From a virus, in IMG/VR virus record IMGVR_UViG_3300048550_000505, positions 1-36,213 of that record: a DNA stretch of 36,213 nt, one strand, 5' to 3'. A program made the translations under genes and the position numbers. How positions within the stretch are numbered: position 1 is the stretch's first letter; every line of letters begins with the position of its first letter. The notes under the pieces are model-generated. The model did not search any database, was not told the origin of the DNA, and saw only the letters and a program-made list of their open reading frames with translations. This document shows, one piece after another, positions 1 through 10,300 of this stretch.

Positions 1-813
1 CGTATAAGCCAACATCCCGCGTTGTTCGTCCGTTTCTGATGTGCCATCAGCAAAACAAATGCGCCCAGTGTTTGTTGCGCTGCAAGCAATAGTTATGCCA
101 TGACCATCGCCATCAGAAAGGTCACCGACAACTAAATCGTCTGCATTAGTTTTAAAACTACTAGGGTTTGTTAGCCCAATACCTACGTGGCCTTGAGCGT
201 CTATCCTTATTGCTTCAGTGCCGGACCCTGAGTGCAAAGTCAGTGCCAACTCACCGGTTGTACCTTCAGCGGTAGCAACAATTGCAGCGCCAATACCTGC
301 GCCACTGCTGTCGCTTTGATAAAACTCAATAGCAGAACTTTGTTGCGCGTCACCCAAGCTGGTGTCGGTGTCTTTTAAACGAATTATGGGGTTATTGTCA
401 CTAACTTCTAAAAGTTTTGTAGGATCTGTGGTGCCTACACCCAATCGACCGCTGGAATCAACGCGGACGCGCTCCGTTCCACCAGTAACAATTCCAACTT
501 CGTCAGCTGCAGCCCTGTATAAGCCAGTGTTTACATCGCTAACAAATGCAATTGCAGGTTTAGACGTTGTTCCATTGCCTAAAAGCTGCTGACCATCAAC
601 TTCTGCAAGCGTGATCCATGCAGTGTTTGCAGCGTTTCTTTGTTTTAGTAAGGCAGGTGTTGTGCTTGTATCAACCCAATATTGATAAGGGTATTTCGTT
701 CCAGGCTCAGTGCTACTGCTGTTTTGCGTGACAATAGCGCCTAAAGCCCCATTCAGGTCAGCGCGAAAAAAACTACCGCTTTGGTTGGCGATGACGTAAT
801 CGTGCGTTGCCAT
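1..813 (-). CDS. Tail fibre, N-terminal part, cut by the left edge
   Basis: An open frame of 271 codons runs from an ATG at 813 to position 1 without a stop, so the 3' end is missing. The protein starts MATHDYVIANQSGS, which I recall as the usual N-terminus of marine cyanophage tail fibres, and carries repeated fibre-like strands such as RVRVDSSGRLGVGTT and AIRIDAQGHVGIG. Those are the repeats that often precede a receptor-binding tip. It starts 2 bases after the FN3 tail-tip gene stops, consistent with the end of the tail operon. It is in frame with the fibre fragment at the right edge if the molecule is circular. The N-terminus probably docks on the tail tip. Confidence 0.85.
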   Translation of the reverse strand, partial: MATHDYVIANQSGSFFRADLNGALGAIVTQNSSSTEPGTKYPYQYWVDTSTTPALLKQRNAANTAWITLAEVDGQQLLGNGTTSKPAIAFVSDVNTGLYRAAADEVGIVTGGTERVRVDSSGRLGVGTTDPTKLLEVSDNNPIIRLKDTDTSLGDAQQSSAIEFYQSDSSGAGIGAAIVATAEGTTGELALTLHSGSGTEAIRIDAQGHVGIGLTNPSSFKTNADDLVVGDLSDGDGHGITIACSATNTGRICFADGTSETDEQRGMLAYT

Positions 814-815
814 TT

Positions 816-2330
816 TTAAGTCTGTTCAGAGCCAAAGCCCGCTGCAACATACTGAAAATTTCGATCCACCGACAGATTGCTGGAATCTTTGAAATGGACC
901 GTAAAACCAGTGCGTGTTACGGATGTAATCTCATAATAGTCCCCACTGAGCAGATTGAAAGCGGTTATCCCGACTGAAGGCGCTTCATAAAACGCATTTG
1001 CAAACGTCACCGCCTTGGCTGCCGCTCCAGAAACCTGCAAAGATCCGTTTTCTACTCGCGAAGGAATCGTTACCGTGACTCCCAACTCGTCAACGATTGG
1101 CGTCTGATCAACGTGATCGGTCTCAAGCTCTACTTTGAACTGGAACGTGCGACCAACAAACGTGTTGCGATCCAGAACCCTCCATGCTGTAAACACGGTT
1201 GACAGTTCTTGCAATAAAGATGAACCATCTTCCAGCTCAAAGGGAACACCCTCAACGAGTACACCATTTTCATATATGGAATCTAAAAGTATGGCGTCTT
1301 GACTTATTCCCTCATCACTGGAACGAAAATACATAGTTGCAGACGTATCTTCGGCAAGAAACCCGTTAAAATCAGTCCAGCTGTCCAGCAACTCAGCTCT
1401 ATCGTCAATCAAGTCACTTGGGTACAAGCCACGGTTGCCAAGCACCCTGTCAAGAGACACCTGGAATTTTCCACCTAAATCCAAAACTGAACTAAATTCG
1501 TACTCGCCACTAAAATTGCGAGTGCCAATAAAATCAATCTCGGTTAAGTCGTCAATATTGCCAGGAACATCTCTGTCCCACAAGGCGTCTCCATCTAAAA
1601 TCAAGCCGCCGTACACGTCGCTATAAAAAACGCCACGCTTGTAACTGCCACTACTAAACGGTGGTTCGCTTAAATCTTCGCGAATATTAAGGGTTATAAG
1701 ACCCGGCGAAAAATCAGGGTTGTTGACCACAACGCTGACGGCAGTTTCGCTTAAACGCTTAGTCGTTTGATCCTTAAGTTTTATTAGATACTCGCCATTT
1801 AAAAGAGGAACGGTGACTTGATTTAATTGAACGGGAACATCTATAAGCTTTGTAGAGTCTGCATACGTTCCAGTGCCATCTGTCTTTCGCGAATGGCGAA
1901 CAATAGCAATTAAGTTATTGAGCCTTGCATTGACTGGCGAAACCCACTGAAGAACTGCCCGTTTATCATCAACGGGAGCTAAAGACAAGGAAGAAACATT
2001 AGGGATAGCGCCACCAATTGTGTCGTCAGGATTGCCGGGAATTTGCTTCGGTAAGCCAGGGGCAATCGCTGTTGCTCTTACATATTTAGATGTTTTAGGA
2101 GGGAAACCAACGCCAACAGCTCTTACCTGTACTTCAAAAGTTGTTCCAGGCTTGATACCATCAACGCTAAAACTTGTTGACGTAGTATTAAAAATTTCAA
2201 AGCTATTTCTGTTAATACGGTGTTTTACGTCAAACGAAGCGGTAAAACCGCCTTCGCCTCGCTCCCAAGAGGTAACTGCGCGGTTGGTCACACCGCCGTC
2301 TTTTTCAATCAACTGAAAATCAATTGGCAT
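816..2330 (-). CDS. Fibronectin type III tail-tip protein (C-terminal half of gpJ, separate gene)
   Basis: This 504-residue protein begins with two FN3-like domains (about residues 10-90 with SFEIFNTTSTSFSVDGIKPG, and about 110-205 with VLQWVSPVNARLNNL). A long beta-rich region of unknown type follows. In lambda-like gpJ proteins FN3 domains follow the hub domains in one chain of about 1100 residues or more; here they form their own gene, whose ATG overlaps the stop of the hub gene (TGATG). Hub and FN3 protein together total about 1193 residues, a normal gpJ size. It probably forms the distal tail tip with the hub and helps host contact. No catalytic motif was seen. Confidence 0.75.
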   Translation of the reverse strand: MPIDFQLIEKDGGVTNRAVTSWERGEGGFTASFDVKHRINRNSFEIFNTTSTSFSVDGIKPGTTFEVQVRAVGVGFPPKTSKYVRATAIAPGLPKQIPGNPDDTIGGAIPNVSSLSLAPVDDKRAVLQWVSPVNARLNNLIAIVRHSRKTDGTGTYADSTKLIDVPVQLNQVTVPLLNGEYLIKLKDQTTKRLSETAVSVVVNNPDFSPGLITLNIREDLSEPPFSSGSYKRGVFYSDVYGGLILDGDALWDRDVPGNIDDLTEIDFIGTRNFSGEYEFSSVLDLGGKFQVSLDRVLGNRGLYPSDLIDDRAELLDSWTDFNGFLAEDTSATMYFRSSDEGISQDAILLDSIYENGVLVEGVPFELEDGSSLLQELSTVFTAWRVLDRNTFVGRTFQFKVELETDHVDQTPIVDELGVTVTIPSRVENGSLQVSGAAAKAVTFANAFYEAPSVGITAFNLLSGDYYEITSVTRTGFTVHFKDSSNLSVDRNFQYVAAGFGSEQT

Positions 2331-4399
2331 CAGATTACGGGCATCGGTGGCTTTTTATCTACGGTAGTAACGTCTTTGAACTCCAGCTCTCCCCCAGCGT
2401 CAGCAGTGCCATAAATGCTGTCATTAAACTGCACGGCGACAACAGCAAACGTTCCATCAGCATTATCACTCACTGAAAGACACCGAAACTTTTGCTCGTT
2501 TACTTCCGTGGTACTGATTGAATAAACAGCTTGCTCCAAAGGCAATGAGCTAAATGCAGACTCAACCGTGATGGTAGTGCCGCTAGTGCTGGCTATTGAT
2601 CTGCTTTCAACCGTTCCATCGTTGAGAATACAAGTCAGCATTGGGTTAGCCCCAGCTGGCAACGTAATTGACTGATCAGCGACAATGCTGGTTGGTGTTG
2701 AGTAGTTAATCCTTCCAGACAACCGTTTTGCGGCACGCAGCTCATCCTGAATAGCAAAGACCTGCCCGGGAAAAACCAACGCCCCATCAAGGCCAACAGC
2801 AAACGTAACGGTATTGGAGTCTAGCTCTTCTGATTTCATCATCCAACGTCCCAGCCGCCGAGCTTGGTTTTTAGATGTGCAGCCAAAAGCCAAAACATCT
2901 TTGACTTGATAGCCGTATTTAGTAATAAGCTCTGCGTCTTCAACAACAAGAATGTTGGGTTTATAGAAGTTGTCAGGGTCGATGTAACGAATCCTGATGC
3001 TAGTGCTGCGTGTTTTTAACGAAGACCCGCTGTAGTTAAAAACCCCATTGATTACGTTTGAGTTGGAAAAAATATGAACTGGATCAACGATAGAACTATC
3101 TAAATTTCCGTGGTCTGCAGTCAACTGGATAGTGTTTGACTGCCAGTACATCATGCCTCTAAAGACGCTGGCAAAGTCTTGGAAGATTGTAAAAGCTTCT
3201 ACTTGAGACGAAACTGCGACGTTGCAAGCAAATCTTGGTTCTCCGTCAATAAGTTGATTTGAATATTGAGCGAGAGGGTACAGGTCAACCCAACTTAAGT
3301 TGCTTGCTTCGACAAAATTACCAGCGCCGAAACGCTTGTTAGTCATAAGATCGTAGAAAATGCAAACGGGGCATGTTGTCCAAACTGCCTCGCCCAAGCT
3401 GCCGTCAAACGATCCAATAAACTCCAAGCTGCCATCCTCTCTTGGTACGGCATTTGACGGGACAAGAACTTTTTTGCCTTTAACTAGATACGCTCTAGTG
3501 GGCAAACTTTGAAATTCTTCGGTAGAAATGTCCATCCCTACAGTCGCACAAAAAGAATTTGCAGTCCTGTCTTTTATCGTTGCAACAACTGAAGTCCAAA
3601 ACAAAGTGTTGGCGCGACCGCTTTTCAAAGGAGTAGTTTTTGAAAGGTCTTCAAACTCTTGATAAGTAGCACGAAAAATGTCTTGGTCTACATCAGCAGC
3701 ATCTGAGCGAGTATGAGAGATGTCTCCCTGATACTTTGCCTGCGGATACTTTGTGACCTTTACGTTCCAAGGGGCTTTCCCTTCAAGCTCAATGCCGCTT
3801 ATTTTGAATTGATAAGCAGTAGTGCTGATTCCTTCAATATAAAAAACTTCAGGGCCACCATTGTTTCGGAAGGCTTCGCTAACTTCATCAACATCAGCAA
3901 CTTTAATCCTTTTAAAGCTTGTTCCGCTGCCTACGGATTGAATAAATACATCAAAGAAAACCCGAGCATCAAAAAGCTGTCCTTTCACCAAACCTTCTTG
4001 GGCGCTGGAAAATAATCTTGGGATTGTAAAAATTAAATCTATGCTGTCTGTGTCAGGGTCAGTAATCTGAACTGTTTGTTGCCCACTGCCGTAATTTCGT
4101 TCCCTTACTTCCGTTCCATCATCGTTCAAAATCTCTGTGTACCCAGTGCCGATTTCTTTACTAACGTCGATAACAGTGTTTAATTCTCCGCCTTTCAGTT
4201 GCGGTAAATAACTTGGCTCACGACCGCCTTTGTTGCTGTCAAATGTAACAAGATCTTTATCAACAAGATCTTCACCTGACTGTGCTTGCAACGGTGATTC
4301 GTCCAAATAAACGCCTTTCCGAGCATCTTCAACACCTTCAATCGGACCTTCACACAGAAGATCAACAATCTTTATGACAGAGGCTGAGTTAAGTCCCAT
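2330..4399 (-). CDS. J: Tail tip central hub protein, lambda gpJ-like
   Basis: The 689-residue product opens with SASVIKIVDLLCEGPIEG, a typical N-terminus of lambda gpJ-type tip attachment proteins, followed by the YLDESPLQ and IGTGYTEI segments of the hub domains. In the family this protein forms the trimeric hub under the tape measure and directs adsorption. It ends with LEFKDVTTVDKKPPMPVI, the segment that in relatives leads straight into the first FN3 domain, but here a stop codon intervenes and the FN3 part is a separate overlapping gene. It starts two bases after the gpI gene ends. The family assignment rests on the N-terminus, size and neighbours. Confidence 0.85.
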   Translation of the reverse strand: MGLNSASVIKIVDLLCEGPIEGVEDARKGVYLDESPLQAQSGEDLVDKDLVTFDSNKGGREPSYLPQLKGGELNTVIDVSKEIGTGYTEILNDDGTEVRERNYGSGQQTVQITDPDTDSIDLIFTIPRLFSSAQEGLVKGQLFDARVFFDVFIQSVGSGTSFKRIKVADVDEVSEAFRNNGGPEVFYIEGISTTAYQFKISGIELEGKAPWNVKVTKYPQAKYQGDISHTRSDAADVDQDIFRATYQEFEDLSKTTPLKSGRANTLFWTSVVATIKDRTANSFCATVGMDISTEEFQSLPTRAYLVKGKKVLVPSNAVPREDGSLEFIGSFDGSLGEAVWTTCPVCIFYDLMTNKRFGAGNFVEASNLSWVDLYPLAQYSNQLIDGEPRFACNVAVSSQVEAFTIFQDFASVFRGMMYWQSNTIQLTADHGNLDSSIVDPVHIFSNSNVINGVFNYSGSSLKTRSTSIRIRYIDPDNFYKPNILVVEDAELITKYGYQVKDVLAFGCTSKNQARRLGRWMMKSEELDSNTVTFAVGLDGALVFPGQVFAIQDELRAAKRLSGRINYSTPTSIVADQSITLPAGANPMLTCILNDGTVESRSIASTSGTTITVESAFSSLPLEQAVYSISTTEVNEQKFRCLSVSDNADGTFAVVAVQFNDSIYGTADAGGELEFKDVTTVDKKPPMPVI

Positions 4400-4401
4400 G
4401 G

Positions 4402-5703
4402 CTAAGAATCAGAAAGATCTTCGGTACGATTTTCATCATTGTCTCTAAAGTGGTCGTAGCCCACACCTCGTATTCTAATTCTTTGATTGTCCCTAGCATC
4501 AAAATTAATGATGCGGAACCTTACCTCTACCTCAGTATCGCCATCTTCTTTGCCGCCTACTCCGTAAGTAATCGCATGAGCCCACTTATAATCATCTGTT
4601 GATCTTAGTAAACCCTGAATTGTTCCACGCACTCTTGCAAAGACAGGCGACTTTCCTGAATATTTATTTTTTTCAACTGTTATTTCATAAGTCAAGAAAG
4701 CAGGGACATTTTTACTTCCTATTTTTCTGTAAAATCCATTATCAATCTCAAGTAAAATTTGCAAGTTCTTACGGTTATCGTTACTGTTTCCGTAATCCTT
4801 TAAACCGCCAATCTTGAATACGTCGTTGTTCCTAAAAAGTATTGACTCGTTAGGAGCTTTTCTTCGGTCTCCATCGTCTTCAATGCGGACCTGGCTGCTT
4901 TGATACCTTCTTGTTCTAAAGCCATTTAAAGAAGCAAATTTATATTTTACTGGCTCACTGTTAACTGTAATCGAAGAACTGCCTGGGGCAGTAAAATATG
5001 AGCTGGTTGGATCACTTTCGCTTGCAACGCTAACTTCTGAGGAAAGCAAGTGACTGCCGATCAGCACTTTGCCATAGACAATAGGAATTGTCGCTCCAAC
5101 ACCTACGGTGTTAGCTGGACCTGAGAAAGCATAAGACTGCACGCCTGATGTGGCGCGTGAAACCCCTTGCGGGCCTGTGGCGTTTGTGTTTTGCCCTGGT
5201 TTTGTTCTGTCTTTAAGTGTTGGGATAACTGGTTGCGGTGCAATTATGTCTGCAATGCCGCTAAGGACAAGGCTGGCACCGACTGCACCGATCGATATAG
5301 CTGTAGATAGGCCAAAGCCCAAACCAAGTCCAGGCACTAAACCTGCGCCAGCTGTAACTACAGCAAACGCAATTATGCCAATACCAAGCAAAACTTTTCC
5401 TACCCCGCCACCACTACCTGCAACTACAGGCGTCAAAATCAGATCATTTTTGCCTAATGGCAAATGCAAATCGTCATAATCCAAAAATTCATCCGCTTGC
5501 ACCAAGGTGTACGCAATCCCGTACTTATGCGCTTCTGCTAATTCTTTTGCAAACTCAGGCTTATTGATGCACAGCAACTTGATTGCTTCTGCAGGGGATC
5601 GCAAGTCAAAATACTTATGCTCAGAGCCGTAACGCTCGCCCAAGTCATTTAGCAACCTAACGGTCTGCTGCATATCGGAAAACAGCCGCCACTCTTGAGA
5701 CAT
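4402..5703 (-). CDS. I: Tail tip assembly protein, lambda gpI-like
   Basis: The N-terminal 100 residues (RLLNDLGERYGSEHKYFDL, then SPAEAIKLLCINKPEF) match the ubiquitin-like domain of lambda tail assembly protein I. A hydrophobic, glycine-rich stretch follows (roughly residues 95-150), then a beta-rich C-terminal region that makes this longer (433 aa) than lambda gpI. In lambda, gpI is needed to assemble the tail tip but is not retained in the particle. The ATG at 5703 lies inside the NlpC/P60 gene; a GTG at 5730 preceded by AGGA is an alternative start that adds nine residues. It sits in the conserved L-K-I-J order. Confidence 0.75.
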   Translation of the reverse strand: MSQEWRLFSDMQQTVRLLNDLGERYGSEHKYFDLRSPAEAIKLLCINKPEFAKELAEAHKYGIAYTLVQADEFLDYDDLHLPLGKNDLILTPVVAGSGGGVGKVLLGIGIIAFAVVTAGAGLVPGLGLGFGLSTAISIGAVGASLVLSGIADIIAPQPVIPTLKDRTKPGQNTNATGPQGVSRATSGVQSYAFSGPANTVGVGATIPIVYGKVLIGSHLLSSEVSVASESDPTSSYFTAPGSSSITVNSEPVKYKFASLNGFRTRRYQSSQVRIEDDGDRRKAPNESILFRNNDVFKIGGLKDYGNSNDNRKNLQILLEIDNGFYRKIGSKNVPAFLTYEITVEKNKYSGKSPVFARVRGTIQGLLRSTDDYKWAHAITYGVGGKEDGDTEVEVRFRIINFDARDNQRIRIRGVGYDHFRDNDENRTEDLSDS

Positions 5704-6037
5704 AGTACCGCCCAAACGGTTCCACCGCACTCAAGGAATCCTGGCGTTGATGCAAAATTCGCTCGTCTGGCAGCAAGATCGCAGCGTGCATTGGTGTTGC
5801 CGTTCCAAGGCGCATGATCAACACGTCACCCGGTTTTCTCTTTACATACTCAACTTGCTCAAAGCCAATTGCCTTGGCTTGTTCAAGAAAAATGCTGTCA
5901 CAGGTTTCTAAATCATCAGGACGCGCAAAGTCAGGCAGGGCAACACCTTGCAAGCCAAACCAATCGCGTATCAACGTAAAGCAATCAAACTTGCCGTACT
6001 CCCACTGCCTGCCGATCAGGGTTCGATAGTTGACCAT
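5657..6037 (-). CDS. NlpC/P60 peptidase of the tail tip (C-terminal half of gpK)
   Basis: The 126-residue protein has the NlpC/P60 pattern: the nucleophile in GKFDCFTLIRDW (Cys19), PGDVLIM, then PMHAAILL (His84) and LHQRQD (His96) as the likely other catalytic residues. Lambda gpK carries this domain fused behind a JAMM domain; here the two are separate genes overlapping by 22 bases. The family cleaves peptidoglycan cross-peptides, so it may help the tail cross the cell wall or trim it during tip assembly. The ATG at 6037 lies inside the JAMM gene. Confidence 0.85.
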   Translation of the reverse strand: MVNYRTLIGRQWEYGKFDCFTLIRDWFGLQGVALPDFARPDDLETCDSIFLEQAKAIGFEQVEYVKRKPGDVLIMRLGTATPMHAAILLPDERILHQRQDSLSAVEPFGRYYVSRVAAVFRYAADR

Positions 6038-6324
6038 TGTTTACCTGGCACGCTCCAAATATGCCACGGAACTTTCGTTCCAGTACAAGCCCGCTTATCA
6101 GCTTCGCTGGCTGGTCCGCCTTCAGGATGCGAATGAACGATAGCTTCAATCGATCCATATAAAGCTGCGGTCGCATAATCTCTGGCGTCAATGACAAAAT
6201 CCAGACAAGGGTCATCCGCAACATTCCGGCAAGGCCAATACTTGCCATCGACAACAACACCACACGCTTCATGAGGGCTACAACGTTCCGCGTGTCGCTC
6301 CGCGTCAAACCTGAAGTCGAGCAC
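6016..6324 (-). CDS. JAMM/Mov34-type metallopeptidase of the tail tip (N-terminal half of gpK)
   Basis: From a GTG at 6324 the product is 102 residues. It has the JAMM zinc-peptidase signature: Glu19 in SPHEACGVVV, then HSHPEGGPASEAD (His64, His66, Ser73, Asp76). The GTG is chosen because GGAGG (6333-6337) stands 8 bases upstream; in-frame starts at 6354 (ATG) and 6396 would overlap the gpL gene much more and lack that site. In lambda this domain is the N-terminal half of gpK. Its substrate in phage tails is uncertain; the zinc residues look intact. Confidence 0.8.
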   Translation of the reverse strand: MLDFRFDAERHAERCSPHEACGVVVDGKYWPCRNVADDPCLDFVIDARDYATAALYGSIEAIVHSHPEGGPASEADKRACTGTKVPWHIWSVPGKQWSTIEP

Positions 6325-7045
6325 CTGGGAAGCCTCCAAATGGCAGTAAATCATTCTTGGGGCCAATGCCTTCGCCTTTGGGGTATCGAAGCTCACAAGC
6401 TCTTATGTTCTTGGCGCATTGGTCCTGTGATGCGTTGGTCACTTCATTATTTTGCAAATCAAACATCTTGCCTGGTTTGTAACCACACTCAGCGCCTTTG
6501 TACTTCCACTGACAATGCTCGACCACTTGCCTTCCAGGTAAACGCAGATTTGTAAGGTCAAGCTTGCCAATTAACTCAAACTGAACTACCTGTGGGTTTT
6601 CAGTTGCAACACGGTCGATGTACCAAGACTCATAGCCGCCGTTAAAAATAGCTGTAGGGTCAGCCGTTGGGTTGCTACCGCTTGCAAAATTGGTGGCATC
6701 AAGAAATTTTTTACACGTCCTGATTCTCCTAACCTCTGCCTGCAATGGGTTGTACGCACCAAGCAAAGCACTAATTGCTCCGTTTGCATTGGCGATTGTC
6801 ATCGTAGGACGGGGCAATGTGCCCTTTGTCGTCACTGCAAACCCCTCAACCTCAATTGGCACAGCAGCATATGTCACATTATCAAATACGATGTCTTGTG
6901 ATAACTCATTCGTTCCAGCATGGTAGTAATAAACTAAATCCACGCCATTTACAGCTGCAGTTAGATGCAGCTCAAATAGTTCAATAATTGCGGATGGCTC
7001 TAGAGAATAAAGCTCCCTTTCGACTGCATCAGGTGTTGTCGTCAT
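6305..7045 (-). CDS. L: Tail tip protein, lambda gpL-like, with Fe-S cysteines
   Basis: The 246-residue protein matches lambda gpL in length and in its C-terminal cysteines: Cys178, Cys187, Cys210 and Cys217 (HCQWKYKGAECGY and DQCAKNIRACELRY). The 9-23-7 spacing equals that of the four lambda gpL cysteines reported to bind a 4Fe-4S cluster, as I remember those residues. gpL sits in the tail tip complex between gpM and the hub. The gene begins with an ATGA overlap with the gpM gene and its end overlaps the JAMM gene by 20 bases, so translation is probably coupled. Confidence 0.88.
   Translation of the reverse strand: MTTTPDAVERELYSLEPSAIIELFELHLTAAVNGVDLVYYYHAGTNELSQDIVFDNVTYAAVPIEVEGFAVTTKGTLPRPTMTIANANGAISALLGAYNPLQAEVRRIRTCKKFLDATNFASGSNPTADPTAIFNGGYESWYIDRVATENPQVVQFELIGKLDLTNLRLPGRQVVEHCQWKYKGAECGYKPGKMFDLQNNEVTNASQDQCAKNIRACELRYPKGEGIGPKNDLLPFGGFPGARLQV
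6333..6337 (-). promoter_or_regulatory. Shine-Dalgarno site deciding the GTG start of the JAMM gene
   Basis: The minus strand reads GGAGG here, 8 bases before the GTG at 6324 and inside the end of the gpL gene. It is one of the few strong Shine-Dalgarno sites seen in the window and settles a start that is otherwise ambiguous. Confidence 0.6.
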
Positions 7046-7380
7046 GCTTCAAATACCTGCTCAAATGTTGCAGAAATTTCCGCTCGATCAATAAATGAAA
7101 TCGTCTTGGTCCATTGCTTACAGATAAATTTACTGACGGTCGCTTCGCCGGGTGGAGTGTAGGTAAATTTTTCTACGCCGCCTCTCGCATCAAGAAAATC
7201 TTCGATCGTGTCAGCTTCTGTTTCTGACACACGAAAGGTCAGGTTATAGATCTTTGGATTTTGGTTGATGCCAAACGTTGAACGCTGGCTGTAACCGCTC
7301 CCAAACTGAGCAACACGCACTTGTGGTGCGCTTTGTTTTGTCATCCCTGGTGCGGGATCAAAATCGGGGAAAGCACTCAT
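7042..7380 (-). CDS. M: Minor tail protein, lambda gpM-like
   Basis: The 112-residue protein shows gpM family features: an N-terminal FPDFDPAPGMTK, then QVRVAQFGSGYSQRS, and a central IEDFLDARGGVEKFTYTPP with the common loop-and-strand pattern. In lambda, gpM joins the tip complex to the tail tube. Its ATG overlaps the tape measure stop (TAATG) and its stop overlaps the gpL start (ATGA). The family size is about 110 residues, so it is full length. Confidence 0.85.
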   Translation of the reverse strand: MSAFPDFDPAPGMTKQSAPQVRVAQFGSGYSQRSTFGINQNPKIYNLTFRVSETEADTIEDFLDARGGVEKFTYTPPGEATVSKFICKQWTKTISFIDRAEISATFEQVFEA

Positions 7381-10300
7381 TAGGACAACAAGCCTCCAGG
7401 TCGTTGCTGTTTGACCAATTCTGCCTGCACAGCCGCTCCAATCAACCTTCCAAGCTCTTTGCCCGTACCAGTGTCGCCTGAAGCAGAACTGTCTTTGGCG
7501 TCAACGTTAACGACAACGTTTGTGCTGCCACCTCCACCAAGCTTGTTATTTGGAACGATGTTGCCAGAAGTGTTTGGAACGAATAGCTCAGGGCCTTTTT
7601 CGCCAACCATGTATGGCGTACTGCCCGAAACAGGACCGCCGTTCGCTCGTCCACTCAGAAAATTGGTCAATGTAGACATAGCGGCATCGCCAGTTTTTGG
7701 TGCGGCAGAAGGCACTAAGGGATAGCCACCGCCACCAAAGAAGCTCAATCCGATATTTAATAACTGCATTTTTAGCTGAGCTGCAATTATTTGTGTAGCC
7801 ATGTCTAGGAAATGATCTGCTGTCCTTTGGAACAGATTCGCTAACGCTTCACGGGCGCTCATACTTCCGTCAATAATTCCCTTGAACGATTCAGAGAACG
7901 CATCACCAATCTGAGTTGACAACTCAATTATTTGGTTAGTTGGATCAAGCAGGTCATTCAAGCCGCCTTGAATTACAGCGATTTGATCTTTAATTCTTTC
8001 TTCCGGCGTCTTACCTTTACCAGGCCCTTCAGCTGCCTTGCTCTCGATCAAACCCCTTTCTTCTTTTAAATCATCTATTCGCTGCCTGAGAGCCTTGGCC
8101 TGTTCGCTGTCTATATCAAGCGAAAGCAATTTTGCTTTTTCGATTTCGATTAACTCATTTTTTTGCAGTATCAACGCAGCAGCTTGCTTGTTGTATTCAA
8201 CAATCCTCTTTGCTTCAGCGGGAAGCACGCCTTCCATAATTAGGCGGTTGTATTCCTTGGAAGAAGCAAGGTTTGCGGCTTGGCTTTCTTGGATTTGTTT
8301 TAGTGGAGCGACTGCGTCTCTAAGGGCTTTTGCACGTTTCTGTTCTTGGTCAAACGCAAGCTTTGCTTCAGCGTTTGTTTTGATTTGATTAGCTAATTTT
8401 CTTTGTTCGGGCGCTTCACTTTGGTCTTTTAGTTTGGCAATTCTTTCTAAAGTTTGTTCATACTTTTGTTCTATTGCAAGTTTTTTAGCTTGCTCAGTGC
8501 CTGCTACTTTGCTTTGGGCTAACTGCCGCTCCAAGCTGGAGGTAAGAGCACGGGATTGCTCGGTCTGCTTATCAGTTCTTGACGTTTCCCGGGCTAATTT
8601 TTTATCTCTCGATTCAAGAGCTTTATTAACTTTTAAAGTAAGATCTGCTTGCTGCGAGATGGAAGCTTGCGTAATTTGTCCGTTCTTTATAAGAAGTGCT
8701 GCGCGGTCTTTTATATTGCCATTTTCGTCTCTGCCTACAGTCTCTAGTGCTTTTTCTCGCTTAAGGTCGGCTTCTCTAATTATTGCTTGTCTGGTTAAGT
8801 TAACAAAATTTTCGTTTGTATAGTCTGCTTTTGTCCCAGCTAATTTTGCCTCTATTTCTTGAAGTTTTGAGTCTTTTACCCCAAGTTGTTGCAGAAGAGT
8901 TTTGTGTTGCAGCTCCTCAGCAGTTAACTTAGCTTGTCTTTGTGCCTCTGCAGTTCTTTCTTGCCCAAGCTCTGTTAATCTTTTGTTAATAGCTACTAAC
9001 TCTTTCATATCTTTTGCAGATAAACCACCCATCCCACCTGCCGCTCCAACAGTGTCAACGCCTGTCAGCTCATTTCTCCTTTCTTGGAGTTCTCTCGCCT
9101 CTGGAGTGTCTAAATTTAAGCCAGCTTGTAGATCGTTTCCGGCTTTAAGTGCGTTTGCTATAAACCCTGGAATGCCTGCAAAGAATCTGGCTGCTGCTGA
9201 TTGCATTTGCGTCATAGCTCTTGCAAATTCATTCCCCAGATCTGCAGTTTCTGCACCAAAACTATTAAGGGCATCTACGCCTTCGTTCCCAACAGTTGCC
9301 GCTAGAAGTGCAGTTGCAGCCTCAAGAGCCTGCTGCTGCGTACCAAGTTGTTCTATGGCCTGCAGAGCCGCACCAGTTTCAGTTCCAGCAAAGCCTGCGG
9401 CGTCAGCTAAAGCTTCAATATCAGCCGTAAGCGGGTTAAGTGCTTGGCCGAGTGTTGCACTGCCTGCAACAATCTGATCGGCAAAAGCTCCGAACTGAGT
9501 ACCGACTAGAGACAGAGCAAAGCCCATCTGGCCGCCAATCATGCCGCCAGCAAAGCCACCTATGCCGCCACCAATTGCCGCACCACCGCCTTGCCCAAAC
9601 AGCAGGGGAAACGCCCCACCAATAAGTCCACTGCTAATCGCGTCATTACGCCTTTTCTTGCTTGCAGCAGTTCTTCCAGAGTCCTCATTAGCAATTCTTT
9701 TTTCAGCTCTTTTTACGTCGTTAGCTGCTTTTATTTTGGCCTTAATTTCTCGGTCTAGCCTCTTGTCAAAATCTGCTTCAGCTTTTCTGTTATCAGAAAT
9801 ACGTTTTGCAATCAGCTTGTCAGCAGCCTTGCCCTCAGCTGCTGCTTGCTTGGCTATCTTGTCAAACTCAAGATCTAAGGATCTCCGTATATTTTTAGCC
9901 CGAATTCCAAAAACTGTCGCTTCATTCTTTTTAGCAAATTGAGCTACTTTGTTGTAGCTTTCAATGGTTGCTTTTCTGTTAGCTTCTTGCTGTGCAGCAA
10001 ACTCAGCCCCCTCTTTCATTATTTGCTGTCTTCTGACACTGTCATCAACCTTCCTTTGGCCTGCCGCCTTACTAAAACCTTCTGGTTCCCGAGGGCCAAT
10101 CTTAGCAGCAACTTTTATATCATTTAATTCCTCTTTCAGCTGGGTCGATAGATTTAATCTTTCTCGCGCAGCTGCAACTGATTTTTCGTCAAGAGCGAGA
10201 AGAGAAGCCTTAAGTTTTGCTTGATCACGCAGTTGCCGCGAAAGTCGCTCAGCTACAGGAGAGCTTTGCCCTTGAAGCCCGGACAGAGCAGGGCCTATAG

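Noticed and set aside
5985-6308. 107-codon minus-strand frame overlapping the JAMM and NlpC/P60 genes
   Set aside because: It is an alternative frame of the JAMM gene, which has the full catalytic signature and a Shine-Dalgarno site.
8902-9477. 191-codon plus-strand frame inside the tape measure gene
   Set aside because: It is antisense to a clear 1138-residue coding sequence, is rich in Ser, Ala and Cys as shadows of helical Ala/Gln/Lys-rich genes often are, and has no leader or neighbours.
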